From: Deltaproteobacteria bacterium
GTDB lineage: Bacteria > Bdellovibrionota > UBA2394
DNA length: 64,000 nt
Direction of reading: 5' to 3'
Assembly: GCA_017302715.1 (NCBI GenBank)
Contig: JAFLCD010000003.1
Location: forward strand, 204,990 to 268,989
Shown here in pieces: positions 34,006-42,957 of this stretch. The position numbers and the translations under genes are program-made. The notes under the pieces are model-generated. The model did not search any database and had not been told where the DNA came from. It saw only the letters and a list, made by a program, of their open reading frames with translations. Position 1 is the stretch's first letter, and each line of letters opens with the position of its first letter.

Positions 34006-35036
34006 ACAGCGATCGCGATATCGTTTTCGCTTGGACCTCGGCTCGCTTCATCGATGCAAAGAGAAAGATTTTCTTCGAGACGGGCGCCCATCTGCTGAAT
34101 TACTCGTGTTGCAGAAAAACATCCAAGATGACCAGCTTCTCGAAGACATCTACCTTGAGAAAGTCCAAAGAGAACTCCAGATGCGAATAAATCTCCTGCG
34201 CCTAATTTATCGATGAGCTTAACTTCCCAGGTTGGGATTTCTTCGATGTTCTTTCCAAAATTTTCGCTGAGCAATGCGCCTTTAGCTCCAATCGTGATGC
34301 AAATCGTATTTGACCACGCTTGCATGATTCGAAAGGCATCTTGAACATTGCTGGTTTTTGTTGCGTGCAGAGCTTCAGATTCATTGCAAAAAACAATATC
34401 GATGCTCGATTTTGAAAGTTCAATGAAATCGTCGAAGTGTCTCTCAACGCAAAAAGAGTCAGAGTACGAAAAAGAAACTTTCTTTTTTAATTCTTTTGCG
34501 ATTTTAATCGCGTGCTTTGAAGCCGCTCGACCTGAAGGCGGATCCCAAAGATAACCTTCGATATAAATAAATTTCGAATTCTTGATTTTTTCTACTTCGA
34601 TATCAGCTTCCGATAAATGAGTGGCGATTCCTAAATGAGTAAGCATCGTACGTTCAGCATCTGGCGTGATCAGTGCTAAACAAGTTCCGGTATGCTCCGA
34701 ACTTCCCGCACTGGTGTGAAAGGGAATATTATATTTTTGCATATCGGAGCGATAAAATTCGCCAGCTTCGTCGTTTGCAACTTTTCCGATGAACGCACCC
34801 GTTCCACCGTAACTTGAAAGCCCGGTTAGCGTATTAGCGGAGCAGCCACCAGAGGTTCGGCGAACTGCTTTCGTTCCAAATTTTGTTTGAATTTCGGCGA
34901 GCAATCTATGTTGAAAATCGGCATCCACTAAGGTCATAGAACCGCGTTTAAAGCCGTGATCTTCGAGAAATTGGAAGGGGACCTCTACCTGATAGTCAAG
35001 CAGGGCATTGCCGATTCCTAAAAGATCATAATTCAT
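34002..35036 (-). CDS. PfkB-family sugar/nucleoside kinase
   Basis: 344 residues. The family signatures are LLGIGNALLDYQVEV at the start, RRTSGGCSANTLTGLSSYGG (substrate-binding Gly-rich loop), and the C-terminal DKLGAGDLFASGVLFGL, which holds the catalytic Asp of the DTxGAGD motif (Thr replaced by Lys). The overall arrangement, with GGCSANT and the long lid, is nearest adenosine kinase-like members. The phosphate acceptor cannot be read from sequence. It is divergent from pepA with 40 bases between. Confidence 0.9.
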   Translation of the reverse strand: MNYDLLGIGNALLDYQVEVPFQFLEDHGFKRGSMTLVDADFQHRLLAEIQTKFGTKAVRRTSGGCSANTLTGLSSYGGTGAFIGKVANDEAGEFYRSDMQKYNIPFHTSAGSSEHTGTCLALITPDAERTMLTHLGIATHLSEADIEVEKIKNSKFIYIEGYLWDPPSGRAASKHAIKIAKELKKKVSFSYSDSFCVERHFDDFIELSKSSIDIVFCNESEALHATKTSNVQDAFRIMQAWSNTICITIGAKGALLSENFGKNIEEIPTWEVKLIDKLGAGDLFASGVLFGLSQGRCLREAGHLGCFSATRVIQQMGARLEENLSLCIDEASRGPSENDIAIAV

Positions 35037-35076
35037 GAGCCTTTATTAAAAATCATTTATACGTCAAAAAGGCAAT

Positions 35077-36558
35077 ATGAAGTTTAAGTCGAAAAACCTT
35101 AAGTCCTTACCCTCAACCACAGCCTCAAAAATCATTGTTGTCACAACCGAAGCTCGGCTGAAAACCAAAGCTTGGTCAAAGATTTTAGGAAAATTTGAAG
35201 AGCGAGTGACGAAAGTATTTGCTCGTCTGCCCGAGCCACTTAAAGCCGGAAGTAACGTAAAAGTTTGTGGAATTGAAAGAAATGATCCCGACATTTTGAT
35301 TTCGCTATTGCCGGATGAAACTTCGACGTTTTCACTTTTAAATTTTGCACGTTCGCAATTGAAAGCATCTTTGTGCTCACACGTTAAGGAGTTGGCTCTC
35401 GTTTTTTTAGAACCCAAATTTGAATCTGCATTAGCAGATACATTTGGCGCGGCGATCGCGACCCAAATTTTTGAAATGCCGGCTTATGGAAAGCGTTTGG
35501 AGAAGAAAAAGCCTTTCAAATTAGAGAACGTCGAAATTTTTTCGGCGAAAACCCAAGAGAAAAATGCCGTTTATGGATTTGAAACAGGAAATGGCGCAAA
35601 TTTAGTTCGCTATTTGGGAACTCTTCCTCCGAATCTTCTCAATACAGAAACTTACGGAAAGCGAATTTCGGATATCGCAAAAAAATATAAATTTGGATTT
35701 AAATTTTATTCAAATAAAGAACTTAAAAAAATGGGAGCGGGTGCATTCACCGCGGTTGATCAAGGAAACCCAAATTCAAAGGGCGGCATTTACGAAATTA
35801 CGTATTCGCCTCGCACTTCCAAGAATAAAAAACATATTGCGCTCGTAGGCAAAGGCCTCTGCTTCGACACCGGCGGTTATGATATTAAAACCAATGGTTT
35901 TATGCTCACGATGAAAGGGGATATGCAGGGCTCGGCACTTGCGCTCGCAAATCTTGTCACAGCATCTGAATTAAAAATGCCACTCAAAATAAAAGCTTAT
36001 TTAGGAGTGACCGAAAATCATATTTCTCCTGAAGCTTTTACAGCCGACCAAGTAGTGACGGCGCTGAATGGAATGTCGATCGAAGTCATCAACACCGATG
36101 CCGAAGGTCGAATGGTTTTGTCGGACACTCTCACACTCGCTTCACGCGGAAAGCCTGATACCATTATTGATTTTGCAACACTGACGGGTGGAGCGGTTTA
36201 TTCGATTGGCACGATGTACTCAGCTGGATTTACAAATCGCGATGAGCTTCACGATAAAATTAAAGAGGCAGGAGTAGAAAGCGGTGAGCGCGTTTGGACT
36301 TTTCCACTTGGAAAAGATTATGCGAAACGTTTGGAATCTCCGATTGCGGATATTTTACAATGTTCGAAAGCTCGTGGCATCGATCATATTTTAGCTGCGT
36401 ATTTTCTTTCGCAATTCGTCGATAAAGATATTCCATGGGTTCATATCGATCTTTCTTGCGCCGAAAATGACAATGGCCTCGCGCATGTGGACAGCATGTT
36501 CACAGGTTTTGGCGTGCGATGGACGATGCAATATTTGAAAAACAAATATAAAGTCTAA
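35077..36558 (+). CDS. pepA: Leucyl aminopeptidase (peptidase M17)
   Basis: 493 residues. The C-terminal catalytic domain carries the family motifs: VGKGLCFDTGGYDIKTNGFMLTMKGDMQGSA (Lys and Asp metal ligands) and VINTDAEGRMVLSDTL (NTDAEGR signature). The N-terminal 170 residues form the divergent regulatory domain. It removes N-terminal residues from peptides, with two metal ions. PepA can also bind DNA at recombination sites in E. coli, but nothing here points to that. It is followed after 6 bases by the helicase gene, likely the same transcript. Confidence 0.95.
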   Translation: MKFKSKNLKSLPSTTASKIIVVTTEARLKTKAWSKILGKFEERVTKVFARLPEPLKAGSNVKVCGIERNDPDILISLLPDETSTFSLLNFARSQLKASLCSHVKELALVFLEPKFESALADTFGAAIATQIFEMPAYGKRLEKKKPFKLENVEIFSAKTQEKNAVYGFETGNGANLVRYLGTLPPNLLNTETYGKRISDIAKKYKFGFKFYSNKELKKMGAGAFTAVDQGNPNSKGGIYEITYSPRTSKNKKHIALVGKGLCFDTGGYDIKTNGFMLTMKGDMQGSALALANLVTASELKMPLKIKAYLGVTENHISPEAFTADQVVTALNGMSIEVINTDAEGRMVLSDTLTLASRGKPDTIIDFATLTGGAVYSIGTMYSAGFTNRDELHDKIKEAGVESGERVWTFPLGKDYAKRLESPIADILQCSKARGIDHILAAYFLSQFVDKDIPWVHIDLSCAENDNGLAHVDSMFTGFGVRWTMQYLKNKYKV

Positions 36559-36564
36559 AAACTT

Positions 36565-37884
36565 ATGGGGACGGAAAAAGCCAAACTCACTCTCGATCAA
36601 GAGCAAGCGCTCTATCATCTCAATCATCAAGAGAGACGAAATATTTTTCTGACGGGTGGAGCAGGAACGGGAAAAAGTTTTTTGATCCAACATTTTTTGC
36701 GATCAACCACTGAAAAAATTCCTGTGCTTGCGAGTACGGGCGCGGCAGCCATTTTAATTGGCGGCAGAACTTTTCATTCTTTTTTTGGATTAGGATTAAT
36801 GCAGGGTGGGCCGCAGCTCACATTTGAAAAAGCGCTTACCAATAAGCGACTTAAAAAACGTTTGAAATCGGTGAGCACTTTGATCATCGATGAAGTTTCG
36901 ATGCTTTCGCATGAGACTTTAGATTGCGCCGAAGCCATCGCGCGCGCTTTGCGAACAGTCGATATGCCTTGGGGTGGAATTCGAATTATCGCGATTGGAG
37001 ATTTTGCGCAGCTTCCACCGGTAAGTCGTGCGATGCCCGAAGAATTTGGCGGCTATCGAGCAAACACAAAACCTTGGGCATTTTTAGGAGAAGCTTGGGC
37101 GTCGTCAGGATTTAAGCGATTGATTTTAGAAGAAGTGATGCGAACCGGCGATCAAGATTTTTTAAAAGTGCTTGAAGATTTGCGATGGGGAAATCTTTCG
37201 GTTCGACTCAAACATTTTTTAGAAAATCAAACTTGCGAATACGTAGATGAAGATGTGACTCATTTATTTCCGCGCCGAAATCAAACCGATAAATATAATT
37301 TAGGAAGACTCGCCGATCTTTCTTCGGAATCACGAAAATACGAAACGATTTATTCAGGTGAGTCGCGATATTTTGATCAGCTTAAAAGAGATGCTCCTGT
37401 CTCTGAAGTTTTAGAACTCAAAAAAGGCGCGCATGTGATGATTCGCGTGAATGATCCACGTCAACGTTATGTAAATGGAACCACAGGAACAGTCGTGGCA
37501 TTAAAAGATGATGTGATCACCGTTGATACGGCGAATAGACGAATCGATATCGAGCCGTTTGTGTTTGGAGTTCAAGACGCCGATGGAAACGAAGTCGCTT
37601 TTGCAAAAAATTTTCCGCTCTCGTTGGCGTATGCAAGTACGATTCATAAAATTCAAGGCGCTACGCTCGATCGCTTGCATGTCGATCTCGCGTCTCTCTG
37701 GGAGCCTGGTCAAGCTTATGTGGCGCTCAGTCGCGCTCGACGAGGAAAAGATGTGACGATTATGCGATGGAGTCCGTCTTCGATTCGCTCGGATGAAATG
37801 GTAAAAGAATTTTATTCGGGATCGGATAAAGTTACGAAAAAGGAAAATCTCTATGAAACAGAATTTCAAGATCAGTCTATTTAG
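36565..37884 (+). CDS. PIF1/RecD-like DNA helicase
   Basis: 439 residues of helicase superfamily 1. Walker A GGAGTGKSFLIQ (about 30-41), then ASTGAAAILIGGRTFHSFFGLG (motif Ia), Walker B TLIIDEVSMLS, the GDFAQLPPV motif III, and the C-terminal LAYASTIHKIQGATLDRLHVDL ... GQAYVALSRAR (motifs V and VI). These are the PIF1 signature. Accessory domains are absent, so it is a compact version. It probably unwinds 5'-3' at G-quadruplexes or stalled forks. The last 32 bases overlap the next gene's start. Confidence 0.9.
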   Translation: MGTEKAKLTLDQEQALYHLNHQERRNIFLTGGAGTGKSFLIQHFLRSTTEKIPVLASTGAAAILIGGRTFHSFFGLGLMQGGPQLTFEKALTNKRLKKRLKSVSTLIIDEVSMLSHETLDCAEAIARALRTVDMPWGGIRIIAIGDFAQLPPVSRAMPEEFGGYRANTKPWAFLGEAWASSGFKRLILEEVMRTGDQDFLKVLEDLRWGNLSVRLKHFLENQTCEYVDEDVTHLFPRRNQTDKYNLGRLADLSSESRKYETIYSGESRYFDQLKRDAPVSEVLELKKGAHVMIRVNDPRQRYVNGTTGTVVALKDDVITVDTANRRIDIEPFVFGVQDADGNEVAFAKNFPLSLAYASTIHKIQGATLDRLHVDLASLWEPGQAYVALSRARRGKDVTIMRWSPSSIRSDEMVKEFYSGSDKVTKKENLYETEFQDQSI

Positions 37885-38686
37885 TTTTTTTATTTTCTCA
37901 TTTTTTATTTTCGATTTAGCGCATGCAAAAATCGTGACCAAACCTGTAACTTACGAAGAAGGTTCCGTCGTTCTCGAAGGATTTTTAGCTTATGATGATT
38001 CGGCAAAACCCGGAAACCAGCCCGGAGTTGTGATCGTGCACGATTGGATGGGACTAGGTGATTACGCTAAAAGCCGAGCTACACAAATGGCAGAGCTTGG
38101 ATACGTCGTCTTCGCCGCCGATATATATGGACGAGGTGTTCGTCCGCAATCTCAAGAAGCTGCGGCGAGTGAAGCTGGAAAATACAAAGGTGATCGAAAA
38201 AAATTGCGCGCTCGCGCTCAAGCTGCCGTCGATAAATTAAAATCTCTCAAACTTGCGGATCCAAATAAATTGGTGGCGATGGGATATTGTTTTGGTGGCA
38301 CCACTGTTTTGGAACTCGCGCGTTCGGGTTCGTCTGATGTCAAAGCCGTAGTAACTTTTCACGGCGGACTTGATTCTCCGACTCCCGCGGATGGAAAAAA
38401 TATCAAAGCCAAACTTTTAATTTTGCATGGAGCGGATGATCCGTATGTGCCGGCTAAAGATGTGGCCGCTTTTCAACAGGAACTTCGCGACGCCAATGTC
38501 GATTGGCAGATGATTTATTATAGTGGAGCCGTGCACAGTTTTTCGGATCCTAAGGCGGGAAGTGATAATTCAAAAGGTGCCGCTTATAATGCCTCAGCTG
38601 ATAAACGATCGTTTCAAGCGATGAAGACTTTTTTTGCAGATACTTTGGGTTTAGAAACTTCGGCTAGCGCGCCCGCAAAAAAATAA
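37853..38686 (+). CDS. Exported dienelactone hydrolase family protein
   Basis: 277 residues from an ATG inside the helicase gene (32-base overlap) with an AAAGGAAAA site. The signal peptide is about 1-26 (LFSFFIFSFFIFDLAHA). The alpha/beta-hydrolase core keeps the DLH triad: nucleophile Cys in MGYCFGGTTVLEL, Asp in LILHGADDPYVP, and His in SGAVHSFSDP. DLH enzymes normally hydrolyse dienelactones in the cytosol; an exported member suggests a different ester or a scavenging role. The substrate is unknown. The overlap suggests coupled expression with the helicase, though function need not be linked. Confidence 0.88.
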   Translation: MKQNFKISLFSFFIFSFFIFDLAHAKIVTKPVTYEEGSVVLEGFLAYDDSAKPGNQPGVVIVHDWMGLGDYAKSRATQMAELGYVVFAADIYGRGVRPQSQEAAASEAGKYKGDRKKLRARAQAAVDKLKSLKLADPNKLVAMGYCFGGTTVLELARSGSSDVKAVVTFHGGLDSPTPADGKNIKAKLLILHGADDPYVPAKDVAAFQQELRDANVDWQMIYYSGAVHSFSDPKAGSDNSKGAAYNASADKRSFQAMKTFFADTLGLETSASAPAKK

Positions 38687-38688
38687 TT

Positions 38689-38931
38689 TTAGTGAATGCG
38701 TTTGTAACTACTGACGTAGGGAGTTTGCCGTTCGCGGTGGAATCTTCCCTGATCGGTCCAGTGGGAGACCATAATAGAGCGATGATTTTGGGCTTCACCT
38801 AAGGACGGGCTCCAGCCCATGGTTCCGACGCCATTGGTTTGGTCTTCGCCAAAGGACTCTGAATTGCCGCATTCATCGCGGTTGCTGGGCTTTTGATCAT
38901 GGGGGTTTTTATTGAGTGGGGTAGTTTTCAT
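38689..38931 (-). CDS. Possible small hypothetical protein
   Basis: 80 residues from an ATG at 38931 without an obvious ribosome site. The composition is polar (NKNPHDQKPSNRDECGNSESFG), with a Trp-rich middle (TMGWSPSLGEAQ, MVSHWTDQGRFHRERQ). No signal, span or known motif. It is the only good reading frame in the 370 bases between the hydrolase and tRNA-Asp, and may be a real short gene or chance. The 125 bases from 38932 to 39056 hold nothing else that I can name beyond the tRNA promoter area. Confidence 0.35.
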   Translation of the reverse strand: MKTTPLNKNPHDQKPSNRDECGNSESFGEDQTNGVGTMGWSPSLGEAQNHRSIMVSHWTDQGRFHRERQTPYVSSYKRIH

Positions 38932-39054
38932 GGTGTGATTGAATCCCAGATTCTCGCTGCGTTTAAGCGGCTTAAGTTAGTAGCCATATCCGCTTGCTTT
39001 GCCGAGCGGGTTTAAAATATTGTCGGTTGGTCTTAGTGACATAGTTCTACGCGC

Positions 39055-39132
<78 letters not shown>

Positions 39133-39133
<1 letters not shown>

Positions 39134-39455
39134 TTTCGCTTCCGATAAGCTTCGTCATACTTCCTCAGATTTCCTCTTCGCTCGGTCAACGTACCATTTG
39201 TACGCCTCTCTCGCTCATCGTCATCTTCGTCGTCTGACTTGCTTCTCGAAACCGAAATTAGCTTCGCATCGAGAAGCTGATTGGAAGCGAAATAACGAAG
39301 TTGTTGAGATTCGTACTTTCGACTTCGGCATGACAGGCAGGGAACCTGCCGGCACGCATGGACTTGCAAGCGGTGAGTGAACGAGAGTTTGTGCCCGGGC
39401 ACAAACCGAAGTGAGCGAATGAGAATGTGCACTGCACATTCGAAAGCGAAGCATG
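39133..39455 (+). repeat. Array of different hairpins linked by similar spacers, after tRNA-Asp
   Basis: No gene is credible here. Inverted repeats, in order: ATTTCGCTTCC (39133-39143) with GGAAGCGAAAT (39283-39293); within this, CGTAC/GTACG (39190-39204) and GCTTCTCGA (39241-39249) with TCGAGAAGC (39269-39277). Then GGCAGG-GAA-CCTGCC (39336-39350), the perfect 20-base palindrome GTTTGTGCCCGGGCACAAAC (39387-39406), and GAATGTGCA-C-TGCACATTC (39423-39441). The stems all differ, but the linkers on the right half look alike: GTGAGTGAACGAGA, GTGAGCGAATGAGA, GAAAGCGAAGC. On the left half the reverse complement appears (CTCTCTCGCTCATCG). This suggests a repeated unit with conserved flanks and freely changing palindromes. 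Confidence 0.65.
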
Positions 39456-39487
39456 GTGGGTTCGAGTCCCATCGGCTCCGCCATTTC
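39456..39487 (+). repeat. Second copy of the tRNA-Asp 3' end (T arm, acceptor strand, CCA)
   Basis: The 32 bases starting GTGGGTTCGAGTCCCATCGG are identical to 39106-39137, i.e. the T arm, the 3' acceptor strand, CCA and four bases beyond. No 5' half precedes it. A tRNA 3' end duplicated on the far side of an insert is the usual footprint of integration (attL/attR), or else the relic of a duplicated tRNA gene. Only about 320 bases, with no integrase, lie between the copies. Confidence 0.8.
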
Positions 39488-39499
39488 TTACTGATCAGC

Positions 39500-40948
39500 T
39501 TAGCGATGTGTTTTTTCTGCAGCTTGCTTAAGCTTTTGAACTGTTCCCTGAAACATGATCGCGTGAATCGGGTAGAGAAGATACCAGTACAGCAAGCCTG
39601 CAACTCCCTTTGGACTGAAATATGCGGTTTGGCTCAAGGTGCAGTTTTCAAGTCCTCTTTCTAAAATTTCATATTGAAGCCAAGCTTTTCCTGGAACTTT
39701 CATTTCGGCTCTTAGCCTAAGCAATCGATTACGTTCGAATTTTTCGACCTGCCAAAAATCGATTACATCGCCAACTCGCAAGTCGATGGGACTTCTCCGC
39801 CCCCTACGCATGCCGACTCCTCCGAGGAGATAATCGATGAAGCCTCGGAGTTGCCACAAAAAATTTCCGTACGGCCAACCTTTTTTTCCGCCGACTTCAC
39901 TTATATGTTTGAAGACGATTTCTGCGGAGGCGTTGATTTCGATCTGGCGCTTCTCGACAATGAAGCCTTCAACTTGGTCCACCTTGAGCAAAGAACCTCT
40001 TTTCGAAAATCTTTCGGCGGAGGTCGTCCAAGCTGTTTCGATCTCGCCTCGGTTCACTTTCATGAGTGCTCGCGTAAGTGCTTCTTCAAAACTTAAAGGC
40101 TGAAAACTAAAAACGGTATGCACCGTTTCGTCATGAACCGTAACTTCGTTGCGCACACCCTCGATCAACGGACGAGCAATTTGCACTGGAATGGGAGTGA
40201 TAAAGTTTACCCATAGACTTGAAAGTCGAGGAGTAAGAACAGGCACGTGAATTAAGAAGCGCTTGAGTCCTCGTTGGCGCGCATAACTTTTGATCATATC
40301 GCCGTAACTCAGTTTTGTTGTTCCGCCGATTTCGAATATTTTTCCGGTAGACTCCGGAAGTTCCAAACTCTCTACGAGATAACGAAGAACGTCCCGTATA
40401 CCGATGGGCTGCGCAAGCGTTCTTACCCAGCGCGGACAAATCATAACAGGAAGACGTTCACTGAGATAACGTAAGAGTTCGAACGAAAGACTACCCGAGC
40501 CAATAATAATGCCCGCTCTGAATTCTGTTACAGGAACACCAGAGAGTCGCAAGGCGTCTCCTGTTTGTTGACGGCTCTTCAAGTGTTTCGAAAGCTCGTC
40601 TTTTGCAGAACCGAGTCCTCCGAGATAAATAATTCTTTTCACGCCAAGCTCTGCGGCGATTTGGCCAAACAGCTGAGCGGTTTTAAGATCTTTGTGTGAG
40701 AAGTCCTCGTCTTTAGAACTGAGCGAGTGAATCAAATAGTAAGCGATGTCGATTCCGTCTAGCGCCTTGCGAAGAGAGCGCTCGTCGGAAGCATCGCCCT
40801 CGACGATATCGGCACCTTGAACCAAATCTAAACTGAGCCTTGAAGCATCTCGAACCAGACAACGTAAGGAGTAGCCCTTGCTTATTAAAATGGGGCAGAG
40901 TCGTCCTCCGACATAACCCGTTGCTCCCGTGACGAGAAGTTTTGTCAT
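39500..40948 (-). CDS. NAD(P)-binding SDR domain fused to DUF2867
   Basis: 482 residues. The N-terminal half is an extended/atypical SDR: LLVTGATGYVGGRLCPILISKGY (Rossmann loop), VEGDASDERSLRKALDGID, YLGGLGS and a long region ending about residue 300. The C-terminal 160 residues, RQIEINASAEIVFKHISEVGGKKGWPYGN onward, match DUF2867, a START-like fold. This fusion is a known architecture for nucleoside-diphosphate-sugar epimerase-like proteins of unknown substrate. No membrane span is clear except a hydrophobic GLLYWYLLYPIHAIMF near the end. Downstream of sodC on the same strand, 152 bases away. Confidence 0.88.
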   Translation of the reverse strand: MTKLLVTGATGYVGGRLCPILISKGYSLRCLVRDASRLSLDLVQGADIVEGDASDERSLRKALDGIDIAYYLIHSLSSKDEDFSHKDLKTAQLFGQIAAELGVKRIIYLGGLGSAKDELSKHLKSRQQTGDALRLSGVPVTEFRAGIIIGSGSLSFELLRYLSERLPVMICPRWVRTLAQPIGIRDVLRYLVESLELPESTGKIFEIGGTTKLSYGDMIKSYARQRGLKRFLIHVPVLTPRLSSLWVNFITPIPVQIARPLIEGVRNEVTVHDETVHTVFSFQPLSFEEALTRALMKVNRGEIETAWTTSAERFSKRGSLLKVDQVEGFIVEKRQIEINASAEIVFKHISEVGGKKGWPYGNFLWQLRGFIDYLLGGVGMRRGRRSPIDLRVGDVIDFWQVEKFERNRLLRLRAEMKVPGKAWLQYEILERGLENCTLSQTAYFSPKGVAGLLYWYLLYPIHAIMFQGTVQKLKQAAEKTHR

Positions 40949-41100
40949 TTATCCAATACTGTCACGGATATCTATTTTTAGAAAATTTATTTGTCTTCGC
41001 TAAATCTTCTGACTGTCATACTCCCAATGTTGGGGGGACACTTAGAGAACAAAACCTAGTTTCTGCCATTTCAGTTGTTACAGATTTTCGTTTCAATCAC

Positions 41101-41652
41101 TTAGGGAATCACTGCACAAGCGATTCGAGTTCCGCTTTCCCCCGATGGTTGTGATTTAAAATCATCTTCTTGTGAATGAATCACAATCGAGCGTCCTCGA
41201 ATTGAACGTTGCTTATCCGATCCAAGAGAGACTCTGTCAGAAGTAATCGAAACGATGGCTTGTCCTTCTTGTCCTGCTTGAATATTTCCCAAATCACCGA
41301 GATGTGATGTTTTCACTCCGAGTCGACCATGGATTTGGCCAGCGAGAGAGAAATGTTGACCAGCAGAACTAGCATCATCAGCCGAACAATCGGGATTTTC
41401 ATGAATGTGAATTCCGTGAAGGCCGGGACTTAAGCCAGACACTAATCCAGAGATTCGTACTATTTTCCCTTCTTGAGTAAATGAAAGGGTTCCCGTTGTA
41501 TAAGATCCTGATTTGGGAAGAAGAGTTACTGAAATCGGACCCGTTTGATTTTTGGAACCCCAAATATTTTTTTCATTTTTGGAGCTACAACTTGTTAAAA
41601 AACTGATCATGACTCCACTCATTCCGATGATGATATTTTTTTTTATAGACAT
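41101..41652 (-). CDS. sodC: Cu,Zn superoxide dismutase, lipoprotein
   Basis: About 183 residues from the ATG at 41652, chosen because AAGGAGAA lies just before it; an upstream extension to 41739 is not supported. The signal ends FLTSC with lipobox Cys22, so it is a lipoprotein. Metal residues are present: HGIHIHENPDC (two Cu His and the disulfide Cys), SSAGQHFSLAGQIHG (bridging and Zn His), HLGDLGN (Zn His/Asp), VIHSQEDDF (Cu His) and the active-site Arg with the second Cys in SGTRIACAVI. It detoxifies extracytoplasmic superoxide. Confidence 0.93.
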   Translation of the reverse strand: MSIKKNIIIGMSGVMISFLTSCSSKNEKNIWGSKNQTGPISVTLLPKSGSYTTGTLSFTQEGKIVRISGLVSGLSPGLHGIHIHENPDCSADDASSAGQHFSLAGQIHGRLGVKTSHLGDLGNIQAGQEGQAIVSITSDRVSLGSDKQRSIRGRSIVIHSQEDDFKSQPSGESGTRIACAVIP

Positions 41653-41767
41653 ACTTTTCTCCTTGGCTGTGTAATTTTGAGTACGCGCCCAAAGTATCCC
41701 TCCAATTCTTAAAGGCCACTTACTTAGGTAAGAACTCAACCAGGATATTTAGTAAAAAGGAGGTACT

Positions 41768-42130
41768 TTAAGCTTTTTTCACAAACTCTGACTTAAGATT
41801 CATCGAACCAAAGCCATCTATTTTGCAGCTGATATTGTGACCATCCTCTTCTTCGATAAGCCGAATATTTTTAACTTTTGTGCCGGCCTTTAATGCGGAG
41901 GAGGAGCCTTTGACTTTAAGATCTTTAATAAGAGTTACCGAATCACCATCATTCAAGATATGACCATGCGCATCTTTGACAGAAGATGAAACGACTTCTT
42001 CTTGCGCGCCGCCTTCACTTTGTTTGGAGGACCATTCATAGCTGCAGTCGGGGCATACCAGCAGCAAGCCATCGGGGTATGTATTTTCGGACTGACACTT
42101 CGGACATTTCGGTTCATTCATCGTCATCAT
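41768..42130 (-). CDS. yjdM: YjdM/PhnA-like zinc-ribbon protein
   Basis: 120 residues, starting at 42130 after AGGTGA; a later Met (42121) is also possible. The N-terminal ribbon [10 protein letters not shown] ... [10 protein letters not shown] binds zinc; the C-terminal part, [27 protein letters not shown] and [15 protein letters not shown], is the PhnA/YjdM SH3-like domain. The name alkylphosphonate utilisation protein is historic and the actual role is unknown. No phosphonate genes are nearby. Confidence 0.92.
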   Translation of the reverse strand: MMTMNEPKCPKCQSENTYPDGLLLVCPDCSYEWSSKQSEGGAQEEVVSSSVKDAHGHILNDGDSVTLIKDLKVKGSSSALKAGTKVKNIRLIEEEDGHNISCKIDGFGSMNLKSEFVKKA

Positions 42131-42156
42131 ATTTTCACCTAGGGAATTTTCTTTTT

Positions 42157-42879
42157 TTATTTCAAATTATGAAAAACGTTCTGAACATCGTCGTCTTGTT
42201 CAAGCGCATCGACTAATTCCAAAACTTCTGTCGCTTGTTCATTTGGAAGTTCTGTAAAAGTTTCCGAAATATATTCCGAAGCAAATCCGAGTGGTACGAT
42301 TTTGCGCGCTTCAATCGCCGATTGAAGCTGGCCAAAATGATTGAAGAGACAACGCGCAACAATAACTTTTTCGCCTTTTTCTCCGGTGGATTCTCCGAGT
42401 TCTTCTAAGCCGTGATCGATCAAGTCGAGTTCCAACTCTTCGATATTAATTCCTTCGGGCGCGATTCGAAATACTCCCATTCGCTTAAATAAAAATCCGA
42501 CGCTGCCAGTCGATCCTAAATTGCCATTATATTTTTTAAAAATAGATCTTACATTGGCCGCCGTTCGCGTGGGGTTATCTGTGGCGGCTTCGACGATGAT
42601 CGGCACGCCGTGCGGCGCGTATCCTTCATAGAGTAGCACTTCATAATTTACATCGGTCTGTCCGCTGGCGCGTTTGATCGCAGCATCGATTTTATCCTTT
42701 GGCATATTGGCGGCGCGACCGTTTTGAATCGCACGACGTAAGGCAGGATTTGCATCGGGATCGGGCCCACCGGCTTTGACGGCGATCACAATTTCTTTTG
42801 AGACGCGTGTAAACGCCTTCGCCATTTTGTTCCATCGAGCAAACATCGTGGCTTTGCGGGTTTCAAATATTCTGCCCAT
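42157..42879 (-). CDS. YebC/PmpR-family protein
   Basis: About 240 residues from ATG 42879. This start gives the family's normal opening [19 protein letters not shown]; the 16-residue upstream extension is not conserved. Other landmarks are [74 protein letters not shown] and [10 protein letters not shown]. Members were first described as transcription regulators; recent work on some YebC proteins assigns a role in translating difficult proline stretches. Which applies here is not known. Confidence 0.9.
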   Translation of the reverse strand: MGRIFETRKATMFARWNKMAKAFTRVSKEIVIAVKAGGPDPDANPALRRAIQNGRAANMPKDKIDAAIKRASGQTDVNYEVLLYEGYAPHGVPIIVEAATDNPTRTAANVRSIFKKYNGNLGSTGSVGFLFKRMGVFRIAPEGINIEELELDLIDHGLEELGESTGEKGEKVIVARCLFNHFGQLQSAIEARKIVPLGFASEYISETFTELPNEQATEVLELVDALEQDDDVQNVFHNLK

Positions 42880-42957
42880 AGCTCGAGCACGATCGCACAA
42901 AGTTTGAAGAACGTCTATCGGGTGCAAAGCTTAAGATGATTCATGCTAGGAAGAAAC

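Noticed and set aside
39387..39406. Perfect palindrome GTTTGTGCCCGGGCACAAAC as a stand-alone operator or restriction site
   Set aside because: It occurs within a series of different palindromes with similar spacing and linkers, so the array explanation is preferred to a single operator.
40942..41154. 70-codon plus-strand frame in the gap between the SDR gene and sodC
   Set aside because: No ribosome site and no motif; most of it covers the short intergenic gap and the sodC end.
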